A stretch of DNA of 64,000 nt from Streptomyces sp. NBC_01551 (GCF_026339935.1 NZ_JAPEPX010000001.1:2214501-2278500); one strand, 5' to 3'; positions 36,830 to 45,838 are shown, counted from the first letter of the stretch. Made by a program: numbers and translations. Notes: generated from the sequence alone by a model not told the origin.

Positions 36830-36842
36830 GCAACACTGTTGC
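36830..36842. promoter_or_regulatory. Palindrome GCAAC-ACT-GTTGC between ROK and dehydrogenase genes
   Basis: 5-bp perfect inverted repeat, 13 bases before the dehydrogenase ATG, in an AT-rich patch (CTTAAGCAACACTGTTGCC). Likely ROK operator. Confidence 0.55.
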
Positions 36843-36854
36843 CAAAGTAGGGGC

Positions 36855-37979
36855 ATGAACGCCACCGCCCCCGCCGCCACCCCCTACACCCCCGCCGCCC
36901 CGCTCCGCGTCGGCCTCGTCGGCTACGGACTCGCCGGTTCCGTCTTCCACGCCCCGCTGGTCTCCGCCACCCCCGGGCTCGTCCTCGACACCGTCGTCAC
37001 CTCCGACCCCGGCCGCCAGGCCCAGGCGCGCGAGGCCTACCCCGGCGTCCGGATCGCGACCGACGCCGCCGAGCTGTGGGAGGGGCCGGGCGAGCGCGTC
37101 GACCTCGTCGTCATCGCCTCCCCCAACAAGACGCACGTCCCGCTCGCCACGGCCGCCCTCACCGCCGGCGTCCCCGTCGTCGTGGACAAGCCGCTCGCCG
37201 CCACCGCCGCCGAGGCCGACGCGCTCGCCGACCTGTCCGAGCGGACCGGGACCTTCCTCTCCGTCTTCCAGAACCGCCGCTGGGACAACGACTTCCTCAC
37301 CCTGCGCCGCCTCATCGCCGACGGCGAACTCGGCGAGATCCAGCGCTTCGAGTCCCGCTTCGAGCGCTGGCGCCCGCAGCTCAAGGGCGGCTGGCGCGAG
37401 TCCGGCGCCCCGGAGGAGATCGGCGGCCTGCTGTACGACCTCGGCAGCCACGTCGTGGACCAGGCCCTGGTGCTGTTCGGCCCGGCGGTACGGGTCTACG
37501 CGGAGGCGGACGTACGCCGTCCGGGCGCCGAGGCCGACGACGACACCTTCATCGCCCTCACCCACGAGAGCGGGGTCCGCTCGCACCTCTACGTCAGCGC
37601 CACCACCGCCCAGCTGGGACCCCGCTTCCGCGCCCTCGGCTCCCGGGCGGGCTACGTCAAGTACGGCCTCGACCCGCAGGAGGCCGCCCTGCGCGACGGG
37701 CTGCGGCCCGGCTCGGATCAGCCGTGGGGCGAGGAGCCGGAGCACCTGTGGGGGCGGGTCGGCTCCGGCGAGTCCCCGCTGACCGGCGGCGGAACTCCCG
37801 TGGAGACCCTCCCGGGCGACTACCCGGCGTACTACGCGGCCGTGGCGGCGGCGCTGCGCGAGGGCGGACCCTCCCCGGTGGGCGCGCGGGAGGCGGCGCG
37901 CTGTCTGGCGGTACTGGAAGCCGCGCGGGTCTCGTCCCGCGACGGGGTGAGCGTGGACCTGCGGTCCGCCCGGGCATGA
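36855..37979 (+). CDS. Gfo/Idh/MocA family oxidoreductase
   Basis: 374 residues. Rossmann motif VGLVGYGLAGSVFHAPL; catalytic-type EKP replaced by VVVDKPLAATAAEA; C-terminal domain with GGLLYDLGSHVVDQALVLFG. These enzymes oxidise or reduce sugars and inositols with NAD(P). The ROK regulator gene beside it suggests a sugar substrate. A terminator follows 6 bases after the stop. Confidence 0.9.
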   Translation: MNATAPAATPYTPAAPLRVGLVGYGLAGSVFHAPLVSATPGLVLDTVVTSDPGRQAQAREAYPGVRIATDAAELWEGPGERVDLVVIASPNKTHVPLATAALTAGVPVVVDKPLAATAAEADALADLSERTGTFLSVFQNRRWDNDFLTLRRLIADGELGEIQRFESRFERWRPQLKGGWRESGAPEEIGGLLYDLGSHVVDQALVLFGPAVRVYAEADVRRPGAEADDDTFIALTHESGVRSHLYVSATTAQLGPRFRALGSRAGYVKYGLDPQEAALRDGLRPGSDQPWGEEPEHLWGRVGSGESPLTGGGTPVETLPGDYPAYYAAVAAALREGGPSPVGAREAARCLAVLEAARVSSRDGVSVDLRSARA

Positions 37980-37985
37980 CGAAGA

Positions 37986-38016
37986 CGGGTGAGGGGGCGG
38001 CCCGCTCCCTCACCCG
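37986..38016 (+). terminator. Terminator of the dehydrogenase gene
   Basis: CGGGTGAGGG/CCCTCACCCG, 10-bp perfect stem between convergent genes. Confidence 0.85.
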
Positions 38017-38073
38017 CCGTATGTTCACGCGCCGCCGACGCCAACGGCGGACGGCGCGACGGCGCAACGACCG

Positions 38074-38931
38074 CTAGGCGCTCTTGAACTCCTGCCGCTG
38101 GCGGCCGAGGCCCTCGATCTCCACCTCCACGACGGCGCCGGCCCGCAGGAACGGCTTCGGCTCCGGCTGGCCTGCGGCCACACCGGCCGGCGTACCGGTG
38201 ACGATGACGTCGCCCGGGTACAGGGTCATGAAGTGGCTCAGGTACCGCACGACCTCGCCGACCGGGAAGATCTGGTCCGAGGTGTGACCGTCCTGCTTGA
38301 GCTCACCGTCGACCCAGAGCTTCACGTCCAGGGCCTGCGGGTCCGCCACCTCGTCGGCCGTGACCAGCCACGGGCCGAGCGGGGTGAAGGTCTCGCAGTT
38401 CTTGCCCTTGTCCCAGGTGCCGCCGCGCTCGATCTGGAACGCGCGCTCCGTGACGTCGTTGGCCAGGACGTAGCCGCCCACGTGCGCCAGACCCTGCTCG
38501 GCGGAGTCCAGGTAGCGGGCGGTGGCGCCGATGACGACGCCGAGCTCGGCCTCCCAGTCGGTCTTCACGCTGCCGCGCGGGATCAGCACCGTGTCGTCCG
38601 GGCCGACCACGGTGTCCGGGGCCTTCAGGAACACGATCGGCTCGGCCGGCGCCTCCGCGCCGACCTCGGCCGCGTGGCCGTGGTAGTTCAGCCCGATGCC
38701 CACGATCTTGCCGATGCGGCCGATCGGGGAGCCGATGCGCAGCCCCTCCGCGTCGAGGACCGGGAGCCCGCCGGACTCCGCCGCGTCCCGTACGCGGGAC
38801 AGCACGGAGTCGTCGGCGAGCAGGTCGCCGTCCACATCCGTGACCAGGGCGGAGAGGTCGCGGAGGGTGCCGTCCTGGGCGAGCAGCGCGGGGCGCTCGG
38901 CGCCGATCGGTCCGACACGCAGCAGCTTCAT
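38074..38931 (-). CDS. Fumarylacetoacetate hydrolase-family protein
   Basis: 285 residues. FAH core: KIVGIGLNYHGHAAEVG, PIVFLKAPDTVVGP, DWEAELGVVIG (metal acidic residues), LANDVTERAFQIERGG, DVIVTGTPAGVA. Members hydrolyse or decarboxylate 3-ketoacid-type compounds in aromatic or sugar-acid degradation; substrate unknown. The ATG at 38931 is the conserved MKLLRVG start. Convergent with the dehydrogenase. Confidence 0.9.
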   Translation of the reverse strand: MKLLRVGPIGAERPALLAQDGTLRDLSALVTDVDGDLLADDSVLSRVRDAAESGGLPVLDAEGLRIGSPIGRIGKIVGIGLNYHGHAAEVGAEAPAEPIVFLKAPDTVVGPDDTVLIPRGSVKTDWEAELGVVIGATARYLDSAEQGLAHVGGYVLANDVTERAFQIERGGTWDKGKNCETFTPLGPWLVTADEVADPQALDVKLWVDGELKQDGHTSDQIFPVGEVVRYLSHFMTLYPGDVIVTGTPAGVAAGQPEPKPFLRAGAVVEVEIEGLGRQRQEFKSA

Positions 38932-39053
38932 GGGCGTTCTCCCGTGGTCGAGGGTGGTCGGCCCATGGGCGTGCCACGGGCCGGCCGATGGGTTGCGGCC
39001 ATCGGAGGATTGGTTGATCCTCCAAGAAGTACGACCAATCCGCAAGACCCTGT

Positions 39054-39794
39054 TCACAGACTGGAACGCACGCCCGCCCCCTCGCTCACGCTCACGCTCG
39101 CGCTCGCCCGGTCCTTGCGGTGCTGGAGCCAGGCCCGCTCCGCCACCGACCAGGCGGTGGTGGTCAGCAGGTAGAGCCCGGCGGCCAGCGGCACCACACC
39201 AGCGGTGATCAGCGTCCCGAACGACAGCAGGGGCAGTACGCCGCCCAGCTTCCGCATCGCCTCCAGCTGCTCGGCGGTCACCGCCGCCGGCGCCCCGCCC
39301 TTGGGCCCCTTGGCACCCTTGGCGCCCTTGGCCCCCTTGGCCGTCGACACCTGGGGCAGCACCGGAGCCGGGGCAGCCGCCGCGGCACGCCGTCCCCGTA
39401 CCGCGCTCACCGCGGCCACGACACCGATCGCCGCGAACAGCCCCAGGAACACCAGCCCCTGGGCCCCGAACAGGCCGCCCTCACCCAGCGCCTCGGTCCA
39501 GCGGGCCCCGAGCGGCGCGGCGAAGAGCCGGTGCCCGAGCAGCTCGTTCGCCGCTCCGCCGACCTCGGCGGAGGAGAACGCCTGGTACATGACGAAGAAC
39601 ACCGGCAGCTGCAACAGCACCGGCAGGCACCCGGCGACCGGGGTCGCGCCCCGGAACGCCGCACGGCTGAGAGGGTGCAGGGCAAGCCGTACGAGCACGG
39701 TGAACAGCACGATCGCGGCAGCGGTCGCGGACTCGGCCAGTACCGGCTCCAGGAGCCGGCCCAGCTGGGCAACAAGATGAACGAAAACGGACAC
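39054..39794 (-). CDS. Second, short YidC/Oxa1 membrane insertase
   Basis: 246 residues. YidC core: VLFTVLVRLALHPLSRAAFRG (with the hydrophilic-groove Arg), LPVLLQLPVFFVMYQAF, and two to three further spans. A linker of repeated KGA (KGAKGAKGAKGPKGG) replaces the usual cytosolic loop. Shorter than the main YidC (about 430 residues), so it is a paralogue. Next to a DUF6412 gene, a pairing I recall from other streptomycetes. May insert a specialised set of membrane proteins. Confidence 0.85.
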   Translation of the reverse strand: MSVFVHLVAQLGRLLEPVLAESATAAAIVLFTVLVRLALHPLSRAAFRGATPVAGCLPVLLQLPVFFVMYQAFSSAEVGGAANELLGHRLFAAPLGARWTEALGEGGLFGAQGLVFLGLFAAIGVVAAVSAVRGRRAAAAAPAPVLPQVSTAKGAKGAKGAKGPKGGAPAAVTAEQLEAMRKLGGVLPLLSFGTLITAGVVPLAAGLYLLTTTAWSVAERAWLQHRKDRASASVSVSEGAGVRSSL

Positions 39795-39913
39795 GCGGGC
39801 CCTCCGAGGGGTCTCGTCGAACGTCGAAAGAGATGCATTTCGGCGTGACGACCCGCGAGGGGCGACGACAGTGATCAGAGAACAGCTGGTGCGTGCGTGA
39901 GTACTGCGCGCCC

Positions 39914-40225
39914 CTACGCGGCCGTCAGGACGAGACGGCCGGGTGCCCTCGGCCGCGAACGGCCCGAGGCGTCGGGATCGCGCTGCGGCAGGAAGGCCGT
40001 GCGCTGCTCGCGATCACGGATCGCGGTGCGTATTCGGTGCGGCGGCACGGGCCGCACGAGCCGGGCCGCCAGAGCGGCGGCGCCCACGGCCACGGCGGCG
40101 GCGAACACCACCACGGCACCGGCCAGGCCGCTCTCTCCGAGCACCAGCCCGAGGAACCCGCCGAGCACCAAGAGCGATATGAGAAGGGCACCCAGGGAAA
40201 AGCGCGAACCAACCGCCCTGTCCAT
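39914..40225 (-). CDS. DUF6412-type small membrane protein
   Basis: 103 residues with two membrane spans (LGALLISLLVLGGFLGLVLG; LAGAVVVFAAAVAVGAAALAA) and a basic C-terminal tail (RDREQRTAFLPQRDPDASGR). 119 bases upstream of the YidC paralogue on the same strand, possibly co-transcribed. Function unknown; the association with YidC2 is the only clue. Confidence 0.75.
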   Translation of the reverse strand: MDRAVGSRFSLGALLISLLVLGGFLGLVLGESGLAGAVVVFAAAVAVGAAALAARLVRPVPPHRIRTAIRDREQRTAFLPQRDPDASGRSRPRAPGRLVLTAA

Positions 40226-40386
40226 CGAAGGCCCTCCTCTCCTCGCGAACTCCTCGCGAACCGCGAACGTGTGCTCGACCCGATCCTAACGGCCCGCACT
40301 GACAGCACCAGAGCCGGAACCAGAACGTGACCCGGAACCGGGACCCGGACCAGGCCCGGGACCGGAGCAGCTGGCTGGCGAGCCAG

Positions 40387-41244
40387 CTAGCGCTTGAGCG
40401 TTCCCCACACCACGAGCCGGTACTTCGAGCTGTACTCGGGAGTGCAGGTGGTGAGCGTGATGTACGCACCGGGCTCGCTGTATCCGACCTCCGGCTTCAC
40501 GACACTGCGCGGCACCGGCGCGATCACCCCGGTGTCCCGCTCGCTCGTCTCCGGAAGGATCTTCCCCACGACGTACACGAAGCGCCGCCCCCTGACGTCG
40601 ACGGTCAGCTCGTCCCCCGCCCGCAGCCGGTTGACGTACCGGAACGGCTCCCCGTGGGTATTGCGATGCCCGGCCAGCGCGAAGTTCCCGCGCTCCCCGG
40701 GCGCAGCCGTCCCGGGGTAGTGCCCGACGTAGCCCTTGTCGAGCACGCCCCGCTTGTCGATCCCCTGCGCGACGGGCACGGTCAGCCCGAGCCGCGGAAT
40801 CCGCAGCACGGCGTACGCCCCTTTCGGGGCCTGAGCCGGGCTCCGAGGCTTGGCCGCACCACCCCCGCCCCCGGGCGAGGACGCCGCCGGCGCCCCCGAC
40901 CCACCACCCTCAGGCTCAGGGACATCACCCTCACCGGCACCCACAGGGTCAGGACCAGCCTCTACCCCAGCCCCAGGGGCATCCCCAACCCCAGGGTCAG
41001 GATCAGGGTCAGGGTCAGGACCACCAGCCCACCGACTCTCCAGCTCCCGCACCTGCTCCTGGGCGGCGGCAGCGGCCTGCCGGTTGGTCCACCACACCTG
41101 GTGCACCACCAGCAACAACACCACCACACCCACCGTGACGGTCAGTTCGGCGACGGCCCACAACACCCGCGCGAGCCCGGCGCCGCGCGCCCGCCGGCCG
41201 CTCCCCTGCACCACCACACGCAAGTGATCCCGCACGGGCGGCAC
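40387..41244 (-). CDS. Class E sortase
   Basis: 285 residues. A membrane span (LWAVAELTVTVGVVVLLLVV), an Asp/Pro and Gly-rich spacer (DPDPDPDPG), then the sortase barrel: catalytic His FALAGHRNTHGEPF, Cys TLTTCTPEYSS, Arg KYRLVVWG. The TLTTCTP and AGHR...GEPF combination is class E, which anchors LAxTG proteins such as chaplins. An LAHTG protein is encoded 5 kb away. GTG start. Confidence 0.92.
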   Translation of the reverse strand: MPPVRDHLRVVVQGSGRRARGAGLARVLWAVAELTVTVGVVVLLLVVHQVWWTNRQAAAAAQEQVRELESRWAGGPDPDPDPDPGVGDAPGAGVEAGPDPVGAGEGDVPEPEGGGSGAPAASSPGGGGGAAKPRSPAQAPKGAYAVLRIPRLGLTVPVAQGIDKRGVLDKGYVGHYPGTAAPGERGNFALAGHRNTHGEPFRYVNRLRAGDELTVDVRGRRFVYVVGKILPETSERDTGVIAPVPRSVVKPEVGYSEPGAYITLTTCTPEYSSKYRLVVWGTLKR

Positions 41245-41291
41245 CCTAAGTCCTCCCCCGTCAACTGACCAGCAGCAGTACGGTGTGAACC

Positions 41292-42284
41292 ATGCGCCCC
41301 GACACGCCTGCCGAGCACATCGCCGAAGCCGAGCGCCTCATCCGCACGGCGACCCGCTACCCCGAGGACCAGGAGCCCTTGCTCCTCCAGGCCGCGGCCC
41401 ACCTCGAACTGGCCGACGCACGCGAACGGGCGAGCACGCTCTACGACCAACTCCTGGCCGCCTCGCCCGCGAACCCGCACCTGATCAAGGCCCTCCAGGC
41501 CGCCAACCTCTGGGAGTACGGCCACGAGCCCGAGGCCCGCGCCCTCATCCAGGGCATCCGCGCGGCAGCCCCCGCGGACCCGGCCCCGTGGGAGGTCATC
41601 GCGGAAGCCCTCGAAGCCCACGACGAGTTGACCACCTCCGAGGAATGCTTCACCGAGGCCGCGACCCTCCTCATCCCGGAGCACGCGCCCCTCACGCAGG
41701 CCACCACCGCGCTCCTGACGGGCCGCCACCGCGTCCGCCGCCTCCTCGGGCTCCCGCACGACGACTGGGACATGGTCGCCGACACCCGTCACATCGGCCC
41801 GATCCCGCTGGACGAGCTCCACGACCCCAAGCGCATCTGGGCCCTGGGCTCCGACGACCCGGCCGAACTCCGCGCCGAGATCGCCCGCCTCCGCGCCGAA
41901 CTCGGCGACCGCCGCGCGGCGCTCTCCCGCCCCTTCCCGGTGGCCATCCTCCACTGGCCCCAGCGCGAACTGGCGGAACTCCTCACCTCGTACCCGACCC
42001 TGGCAGCGGAATACCCGTCCCACGAGGCACACCTCCGCGAAATCGAGGCATCCCTCCGCGCCCTCGCCGCCTCGGGCACCACCAACCTGGGCATCGTCAC
42101 GGCGAGCGTCCCCTCCTACGAGGCCTTCGCGGCCTCGGAGAAGACCTCCCCGGCCTCCCCGTCCCTCCTGGCCGAATACGCCACCACCCTCGCGGCCCGC
42201 GGCAAAGCCACCCCCTGGCCCCCCACCCCCACATCCCCCTGCTGGTGCACCTCAGGCAAGCCCTACCCGGAGTGCCACGGTTAG
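41292..42284 (+). CDS. TPR-like protein with C-terminal SEC-C zinc motif
   Basis: 330 residues. The first half consists of TPR-type helical hairpins (EDQEPLLLQAAAHLELADAR; ANPHLIKALQAANLWEYGHE). The end CWCTSGKPYPECHG is the zinc-binding SEC-C motif known from SecA and other proteins. No membrane segment. Probably an adaptor; the partner is unknown. Confidence 0.82.
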   Translation: MRPDTPAEHIAEAERLIRTATRYPEDQEPLLLQAAAHLELADARERASTLYDQLLAASPANPHLIKALQAANLWEYGHEPEARALIQGIRAAAPADPAPWEVIAEALEAHDELTTSEECFTEAATLLIPEHAPLTQATTALLTGRHRVRRLLGLPHDDWDMVADTRHIGPIPLDELHDPKRIWALGSDDPAELRAEIARLRAELGDRRAALSRPFPVAILHWPQRELAELLTSYPTLAAEYPSHEAHLREIEASLRALAASGTTNLGIVTASVPSYEAFAASEKTSPASPSLLAEYATTLAARGKATPWPPTPTSPCWCTSGKPYPECHG

Positions 42285-42355
42285 TCCGGCCTCGGCGGCG
42301 TTCCCGGCGTCCGATCGGCCTGAGTCATGTACACCGGGCCCGACGCCGGCAAACG

Positions 42356-42808
42356 TCAAACAAGGCGCTTCGCCTGCGCTTTGGCCGCCATGTCGCGTCG
42401 ACGCGACAGCACGGTCAGTCGCACGCGCTCTGCCGCCTCGTCCGCCGCCTCGTGTTCCCAGACGCGGACGGACAGCCAGCCGAATTCCGCGAGACGCGCG
42501 TCGGTGTCGTGGTCGCGGGCTCGGTTGCCCTCGATCTTCGCGCGCCAGAACTCCGCGTTGCGGCGGGGCCACGTCGCGTGTTCGGGGCACCCGTGCCAGA
42601 AGCAACCGTCCACGAAGACGGCGACGCGCGCGGGGCCGAAGACGATGTCGGCCTCCCGCCGCACCCCCTTCACCGGGCGCCGATGCACCCGATAGCGCAG
42701 ACCTGCCGCGTGCAGCGCACGCCGCAAGGCCACTTCGATCCGCGTGTCCTTGCTCTTCTGCCGGCTCATGCGAGCGCGGACGGCAGGCGTGCTCTCGAAG
42801 GCTTCCAC
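42356..42808 (-). CDS. vsr: Very short patch repair (Vsr) endonuclease
   Basis: 150 residues, normal Vsr length. Signature: VRARMSRQKSKDTRIEVALR, EADIVFGPARVAVFVDGCFWHGCPEH, then WPRRNAEFWRAKIEGNRARD. Vsr nicks T:G mismatches produced by deamination of 5-methylcytosine. No Dcm-type methylase is seen in the window. GTG start 10 bases after the DUF559-type gene, so the two are one transcript. Confidence 0.9.
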   Translation of the reverse strand: MEAFESTPAVRARMSRQKSKDTRIEVALRRALHAAGLRYRVHRRPVKGVRREADIVFGPARVAVFVDGCFWHGCPEHATWPRRNAEFWRAKIEGNRARDHDTDARLAEFGWLSVRVWEHEAADEAAERVRLTVLSRRRDMAAKAQAKRLV

Positions 42809-42818
42809 CCTGCCATTG

Positions 42819-43853
42819 TCAGGGAATCGGCAGCTCCAGTTGGACGTGGCCGCGGGCTAGGGCTGTGGGTGGGGTGGGGCGGGTGGAGCCTAGGGTCAGG
42901 AGGGTGCGGAGGGCTGCGAGGACTTCCGTCGGGGTGTCGCGGATCATCGACGGGGTTGCGCTGGCGACGAGGATGCCGTGGGACTCCAGGCGGAGGCGGC
43001 GGCGGAGGGTGGCGTGCCAGGCGTCGCGGGTGTAGTGGTACTCCGCCGAGTCGATCTCCAGGGCCACGCCCTCGTCGGGCCAGTAGGCGTCCGGGGAGGC
43101 CAGGAAGGTGCCGGCCGGGGTGTAGAGGCGGGCGTTCCACAGCGGGGTCGGGAGGTCCGTCGCCGTGAGGGTGTCGCGGGCCTGGGCCTCGGCGACCGAG
43201 CGGACGCCGGCCAGGAGTTCCGCCGCGGCCGCGCGGATCGCGGGGCGGGCCAGGAGGCGGGAGAGACGGAGTTCGGCGTGCAGGTCCTGCGGGTGGCACC
43301 AGCCGGACTGGACGACGCCGGCCAGGACCGAGCGGACCAGGTCGGGGTCCTCGGTGCGCGAGGCGAAGTCTGCCGCCGCGCGGACCGGGCGGGTGCTGGG
43401 GATGCCCGAGACGGTGATGGTGCGCGGCCAGCGGGTGGTCGGGAGCGGGCGGACCTCCGGGGTGCCGGCGGGCCGGCGCGGGGCGCGGACCAGGACGTCC
43501 GCCGGGGTGTGCGGGGCGTCGCGGATGCCGAGGAGGGCCAGGGCGGCGCCGCCGGTGAGGGCGGCCGTGTCCCCGGACAGGGGGTCGGAGGTGGGCTCGG
43601 CGGCGTACAGGACGGCAGCGAGGGCGCGTTGGCGGTGGTCCGGGGGCCCGGTCTGGAGCAGGTACACCCGGGGCAGTAAGCGCTGCCAGGGGCCGCCGGT
43701 GCGGGAGGTGCCGGAGGTACGGGAGGTGATGGTGCCCGGGGGGATTCCGGCGGCGGTGAGCTGGTGGCGGGTGGCCAGGTTGAGCTGCCTGCGGGCCACC
43801 TTCGCGGCCTGGCCGGCGCCGCCGACGACGACGCCTGACGAGTTCGTGATCAT
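42819..43853 (-). CDS. AbiEi-type wHTH plus DUF559-type nuclease-fold protein
   Basis: 344 residues from the ATG at 43853 (MITNSSG). The N-terminus (ARRQLNLATRHQLTAAGI, followed by WQRLLPRVYLL) looks like the winged helix of AbiEi antitoxins. The C-terminus (PDAYWPDEGVALEIDSAEYH, then LRRRLRLESHGILVASATP) is a Vsr/DUF559-like fold with the D...E-x-D acidic positions. Many actinobacterial copies exist without a partner toxin. Its 10-base spacing to vsr is notable: two related nuclease folds in one operon. Confidence 0.7.
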   Translation of the reverse strand: MITNSSGVVVGGAGQAAKVARRQLNLATRHQLTAAGIPPGTITSRTSGTSRTGGPWQRLLPRVYLLQTGPPDHRQRALAAVLYAAEPTSDPLSGDTAALTGGAALALLGIRDAPHTPADVLVRAPRRPAGTPEVRPLPTTRWPRTITVSGIPSTRPVRAAADFASRTEDPDLVRSVLAGVVQSGWCHPQDLHAELRLSRLLARPAIRAAAAELLAGVRSVAEAQARDTLTATDLPTPLWNARLYTPAGTFLASPDAYWPDEGVALEIDSAEYHYTRDAWHATLRRRLRLESHGILVASATPSMIRDTPTEVLAALRTLLTLGSTRPTPPTALARGHVQLELPIP

Positions 43854-43911
43854 GCTGCCGGTATGCCCGGACGGCGCGGCCCCCAAGACACCGGCAATCG
43901 GCGCTACCCCG

Positions 43912-44469
43912 CTACTCCCCGGACCCGCCGTCCTCGCGGCCCGGGTGGTCCGGGGCCAGGAAGACGACGACGCCCGTCTCGGTGCCGGGGAGCGGCGTGA
44001 CCTCGTGCCAGCCGAGCCTCCGATACGTCGCCACCGTGTCCTTGGCCAGCCGGGACGTCAGCAGCCAGGCCCGCCGGTCGGGGGCGTCGGCGGTGATCTC
44101 GGTGAGCAGCGCCCGGCCGGTGCCGTGGCCGCGCGCGTACGGGCGTACGGCGAGCTCGTCGATCTCCAGGGCGCCGGTCAGGAGTTCCCGTACGCGCTGC
44201 GGGCCGAGCTGCGAGGCGACCTGGGCGTACGCGCGGTTCTTCGGGAAGGCGGCCGGGGTGATCCAGCCGGTGGCGAAGCCGTCGATGCCGGTCGCGGACT
44301 GGGCGAGGGCGGTACGGAATCCAGCGCGCCGGGAGTCGGCCTGGAGGCGGGTGGCGAACTGGCGAATGGTTTCTTCGCCTTCGTTCCACGGTGGGCCCGA
44401 GAAGACCTCGGCGTAGGCGTCGACCAGTTCGTCCACGAGGTCGAGGACGGCCTGTCCGTAGCAGATCAC
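43912..44469 (-). CDS. GNAT-family N-acetyltransferase
   Basis: 185 residues. The acetyl-CoA motif is ELAVRPYARGHGTGRALLTEI (R/Q-x-x-G-x-G/A type); beta-bulge segments AWLLTSRLAKDTVATYRRLGW complete the GNAT fold. Substrate unknown. Confidence 0.87.
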   Translation of the reverse strand: MICYGQAVLDLVDELVDAYAEVFSGPPWNEGEETIRQFATRLQADSRRAGFRTALAQSATGIDGFATGWITPAAFPKNRAYAQVASQLGPQRVRELLTGALEIDELAVRPYARGHGTGRALLTEITADAPDRRAWLLTSRLAKDTVATYRRLGWHEVTPLPGTETGVVVFLAPDHPGREDGGSGE

Positions 44470-44657
44470 GATGTGCCGGCTCCTGGTGTGGTGGGGTGGT
44501 GGAGGTGGGGTGGGGGTGATTTTCCCGTTTGGGGTGGGAGAGCGAATTTAGGTGCTTCGGGTTCCCGGGGCACGCATCGCACGGATCAGGAGAGTGTGCG
44601 ACAAATCCCCTCAGTGTCGTCCGTGTCGGGACACCCGGCGGCCGCGTTGAACAGCCC

Positions 44658-44834
44658 GTGGACAGACTGCTGCGGGCGGCCGGCCGGTGCGGGCTCGCGT
44701 TCCTGCTCGTCCTCGGGATCGTGGCGCTGCTGCCGGGTGCCGTGCGGGACGCGGTGCCGGACGCGGTGATCGGCGGGGCCGTGCTCGTGCTGGGGGCGCT
44801 GGGCGCCCGTCGGGTGGCGAGGCGGCCGCGTTAG
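44658..44834 (+). CDS. Small two-span membrane protein
   Basis: 58 residues from the GTG at 44658, with two spans (CGLAFLLVLGIVALLPGAV; AVIGGAVLVLGALGA) and a basic tail RRVARRPR. The start is uncertain; upstream in-frame codons look non-coding. Family not recognised. Confidence 0.5.
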   Translation: MDRLLRAAGRCGLAFLLVLGIVALLPGAVRDAVPDAVIGGAVLVLGALGARRVARRPR

Positions 44835-44900
44835 CCTCGTAGGACGTGTGACCGGTACGACTCGTACGACTCGTACGACAACGACGTGAAGGTGGGCGGC

Positions 44901-45200
44901 ATGGAGCGGGTACCGACCTCGGTGGTGGCGGCTGCCGGCCTGGTGGGCGGTTACGCCGTGGCCCGGTGGACCAAGGTGCGGCCGCTGGGCGGTGTCGTCC
45001 TCGGCGCCGCCGGGCTGGTGGCCGGGCGGGAGTGGCACCGGCGGGCCGGCGCCCCGGCCGCGGCCGGGCTCGGCGCGCTGTACGTCGCCGGGTTCGCGGG
45101 CTCGCACCCGCTGGCGAAGAAGGTCGGGGCCTGGCCGGCGGTGTTCGGCGCGGCCGGGGTGGTCGCGGCGGCCGCGTGGGCGGTCGCGGACCGCGGCTGA
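44901..45200 (+). CDS. Small hydrophobic membrane protein, function unknown
   Basis: 99 residues; three to four short hydrophobic segments (SVVAAAGLVGGYAVARW; LGGVVLGAAGLVAG; AVFGAAGVVAAAAWAVA). I chose the ATG at 44901 because GAAGGTGGG precedes it. A 9-bp hairpin follows at once. Family not recognised. Confidence 0.6.
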   Translation: MERVPTSVVAAAGLVGGYAVARWTKVRPLGGVVLGAAGLVAGREWHRRAGAPAAAGLGALYVAGFAGSHPLAKKVGAWPAVFGAAGVVAAAAWAVADRG

Positions 45201-45201
45201 G

Positions 45202-45222
45202 CCGCCTGCCTCCGGCAGGCGG
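45202..45222 (+). terminator. Terminator after the small membrane protein
   Basis: CCGCCTGCC-TCC-GGCAGGCGG, 9-bp stem with a 3-base loop starting one base after the stop. Confidence 0.75.
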
Positions 45223-45838
45223 GCGGTCGGTGCGGAGCTCGGCTGAGCTGCTGCCGCTGCCTCCGGCGGGCGGCCGGTCTGCGCGCCGGCGACCGGCGGG
45301 GCAGGCTCGCGCCGACGGGCTGACAGCGACCCGGCGGCCGGTGGGCCGGTGGGCCGGCGGCCGGTGACCAGCGGGCCGGCTCACGTCGATCAGCCGACGA
45401 CCGGCCAGCCGACGGAGCGACAGCCCGCCCGCAGTGGACCGGCCGACGGCCTCAGAGCGAACGGCAGGCTGACGGCGACCGCCCGGCGACCCGGTCGTGG
45501 GCCGGTGGGCCGGTGGGCCGGTGGGCCGGTGGGCCTGCTCGCGCCGATCGGCCGACGGCTGGGCCGACGGCAGGGCGGCAGCCCGCCGGCGGTGGGCCGG
45601 CCGACGGCCTCGGGGCGGGCGGCCGAGGCGCCGCCCGTGTTCTGAGCCGGACGTTCTCCGCCGGATCGCGACCGGGCGCCACGCGTCGCCGCCCGCCCGC
45701 GCCCGACACCCGACCTCGCTGACGGCCGCCCGCGCCGACGTCCGGCCTCGCTGACCGCCGGCCCGACCGCAGAGCCTGCACGGGCTCCGCCCGGACCGCC
45801 CGGCGGGGCCTGCCTCGCGGTTGCCGCCCGGGCCGGGC
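45223..45838. repeat. Gene-free GC tract with degenerate ~160-bp repeats and GGTGGGCC array
   Basis: No credible gene. Imperfect repeat units recur: CAGCCCGCC...GTGG.CCGGCCGACGG at 45421 and 45580 (about 159 apart), GGCAGGCT/GACxGCGACC near 45301 and 45462, and CCGGTGGG tandem 9-mers at 45338-45355 and 45500-45533. It looks like an expanded minisatellite between convergent genes. Confidence 0.65.

Noticed and set aside
37976..38077. 33-residue basic peptide after the dehydrogenase gene
   Set aside because: It contains the terminator stem as coding sequence, and composition is only Arg-rich; no independent RBS.
45349..45754. Small plus-strand proteins in the repeat tract
   Set aside because: They merely read the GGTGGGCC repeats (MGRWAGGPVGRWA) and have no RBS.
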